DNA of 64,000 nucleotides from Phallusia mammillata (taxonomy: Eukaryota; Chordata; Ascidiacea; Phlebobranchia; Ascidiidae). Each line of letters opens with the position of its first letter. The stretch's first letter is position 1. A program made the position numbers and the translations under genes. Under the pieces are notes generated by a model that searched no databases, was not told where the DNA came from, and was given only the letters and a program-made list of their open reading frames with translations. The stretch lies in NCBI GenBank assembly GCA_003260075.1, contig QLIY01000525.1, forward strand, positions 4,844 to 68,843, in the 5' to 3' direction. Positions 62,626 through 64,000 of the stretch are shown in pieces.

Positions 62626-62832
62626 AAATACGGTTATAAATAAACCATGGGGCAACATTCGTTGTGTGTAAACTGTAAAGCGATGTAGTAAAGTGACGAG
62701 CAGAATAGGTAAAATCCGTTTTGACTACCCCCCCCCCCAAATACGGTTATAAATAAACCATGGGGCAACATTCGTTGTGTGTAAAGCGATGAAGTAAAGT
62801 GACGAGCAGAATAGGTAAAATCCGTTTTGACT
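62626..62832. repeat. Direct duplication of about 100 bp joined by a run of 11 C
   Basis: The copy at 62626-62727 is followed by 11 C (62728-62738) and a second copy at 62739-62832. The second copy lacks 8 bases and has a further substitution. Confidence 0.9.
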
Positions 62833-63156
62833 TCTGTAGGCTTTTGCAGAAAGTCAGTGCCAATGCACATTTCAAAATACAGCTACAGAAAAGTTTTTGC
62901 TTGAGCATACTTTTTTATACAATGGATAATGATTGCGCGATTGTCGTGAAAGGAATTTTAAGTTTTATTGCTTTTTCGCAGACGTACGTTGCTTTGTGTT
63001 TCATTTTAATCCTTATGGTTATGTAAAGGTACAACTATCATTATACTGACCTAACCAAGTGTGAAGAAGCTTGGCGCAATTACAATAGTTTTCCCATTAA
63101 TATTTAATCTTATTTTGAGGTATCGAGCGCGGTTTGGACTACTCGTCAAAGCCAAA

Positions 63157-63976
63157 ATGAAGTCTCTGTTCAATCCGAGGGTTTGGATAATTCTTTGTAA
63201 CTTATTGCAAATAGTGTTTTGCGGTTGTAATCAGCAAACTAACTTCGATGTGTCAAGGAAGTGGCGTGAAAGTGCAAATTCAGACAGAGGCGATGAGGGA
63301 TATTACTTTGTCGGAAATTCATTCCGATCTTTAAATTGTTTCAGTTTTCATCAATGTTCTCTGTTTTGTGTAAAGGACAGCAGGTAGGTCGCGGATTTGA
63401 CTGTTACAAGATAGCATTTATACCGCGTATTTAGGATGATACATAATTCGAATTGAGTTTATCATTTCAATTGTTTAACTTGGTGATTTTGGTATTGTTT
63501 CTTTACTGCTTTACCTTGACTAAAAATGGGTTTAAAATTGTTAGCAGCGGATTAAACCGTATTCGCAATTCTGAATTTGTATTACAATATTTTTAATTTG
63601 CATTTTTTTTACTCAGATGCAAATCGTTTAACTATCTCTCGGACGTTGGAAAATGTGAATTAAATTTGGAAGATAGATCTGCATTTCTTGAGGCCGAATC
63701 AACCTGGGTGTTTTTTGACAATCAGTGGCTGTTGCAAGAACAAGGATTTGTGCAAAGAAAAAGTTCAGCATACTGCAATCGCGAATGTTTTGAAAACAAT
63801 TTGCCGGAGGTGCTGAATTAAAAGTGTGTTGTCAGAAATACATGAGTTTTGTCAACTATATGTTTTTTAGATTTTAACTATTTCTTGCGATCCAAAATGC
63901 AATCCTGACGAGATTTGCACCTTATCGATGCCACATGGTGATACTACTTGTCTAAAGACTAAGTTTGAAATTACCG
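63157..63976 (+). CDS. Secreted or membrane protein with PAN/apple-like and EGF-like cysteine modules, 5' part only
   Basis: Three coding exons read as 63157-63383, 63617-63809 and 63871-63976, joining in phases 2, 0 and 1 to 175 residues. The gene then continues past the right edge after a GTAAGA donor at 63977. Residues 1-25 (MKSLFNPRVWIILCNLLQIV...) form a signal peptide. Cysteines at 61, 67, 71, 77 and 89 with CKSFNY and GKCELN give the PAN/apple pattern (C-x3-C, C-x5-C, then C-x-L-N). Exon 3 has CDPKCNPDEICT...GDTTC (146-167), resembling the start of an EGF-like module. PAN modules bind proteins or carbohydrates outside the cell. The full domain architecture, and hence the role, is not visible. 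An in-frame GTG at 63061 is not needed as the start. Confidence 0.8.
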
Positions 63977-64000
63977 GTAAGACAGAATGGTGGGTAGGCG

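Larger units (their letters stand above)
58880..63150. other. Repeat-rich interval between FCF1 and the PAN/EGF gene
   Basis: No coding region is supported. The interval contains poly-C runs (59572-59659 and 61586-61649, among others), hAT-like ends, short direct duplications that abut poly-C, an 18-bp repeat given twice (60583-60600 and 60605-60622), and the only ambiguous base in the window (61277). Confidence 0.75.

Noticed and set aside
63061-63156. Upstream in-frame extension of the PAN/EGF gene from a GTG
   Set aside because: GTG is not a normal start in animals, and the ATG at 63157 begins a good signal peptide.

Overview
The window looks like genomic DNA from a tunicate, most likely an ascidian close to Ciona. 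The grounds are AT-rich non-coding DNA, short introns with GT..AG ends, compact neighbouring genes, and two closely spaced genes whose downstream start codon lies just after an isolated 3' splice site, as in ascidian spliced-leader operons. All of this comes from reading the sequence; no database was searched, so the species is inferred.

Layout. (1) At 0.95-2.3 kb (+) there is an intronless SLC10-family (SLC10A3/A5-like) membrane transporter gene. (2) At 3.1-5.2 kb there are three non-autonomous DNA transposons, two of them with perfect 8-bp target-site duplications. (3) At 10.74-13.69 kb (+) lies Iroquois homeobox gene 1, with seven coding exons and about 605 residues. (4) About 21.6 kb follows with no recognisable gene. 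(5) At 35.33-42.53 kb (+) lies Iroquois gene 2, with seven coding exons and about 665 residues. Its first five exons match gene 1 in order, and where introns can be compared they match in position and phase, so the two are a tandem duplicate pair. (6) About 14.6 kb follows without genes, ending in two tandem tRNA-like units. (7) At 57.1-58.8 kb (-) FCF1 (pre-rRNA processing PIN protein) is followed within 100 bp by PIGC (GPI-anchor synthesis), a candidate two-gene operon. (8) At 58.9-63.0 kb there is repeat-rich DNA with hAT-like elements, long poly-C runs and short duplications that abut poly-C. (9) From 63.16 kb to the right edge (+) runs the 5' part of a secreted or membrane gene with a PAN/apple-like module and an EGF-like cysteine cluster.

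How the genes relate. The two Iroquois genes and the large empty intervals around them fit a developmental regulatory domain, in which enhancers take up the space and the flanking genes (SLC10, FCF1/PIGC, PAN/EGF) are unrelated bystanders. No prokaryotic features, CRISPR arrays, rRNA genes or confident intact tRNA genes were seen. The poly-C junction duplications and the single N suggest that parts of 31.8 kb and 60.7-62.8 kb are assembly seams rather than natural sequence.
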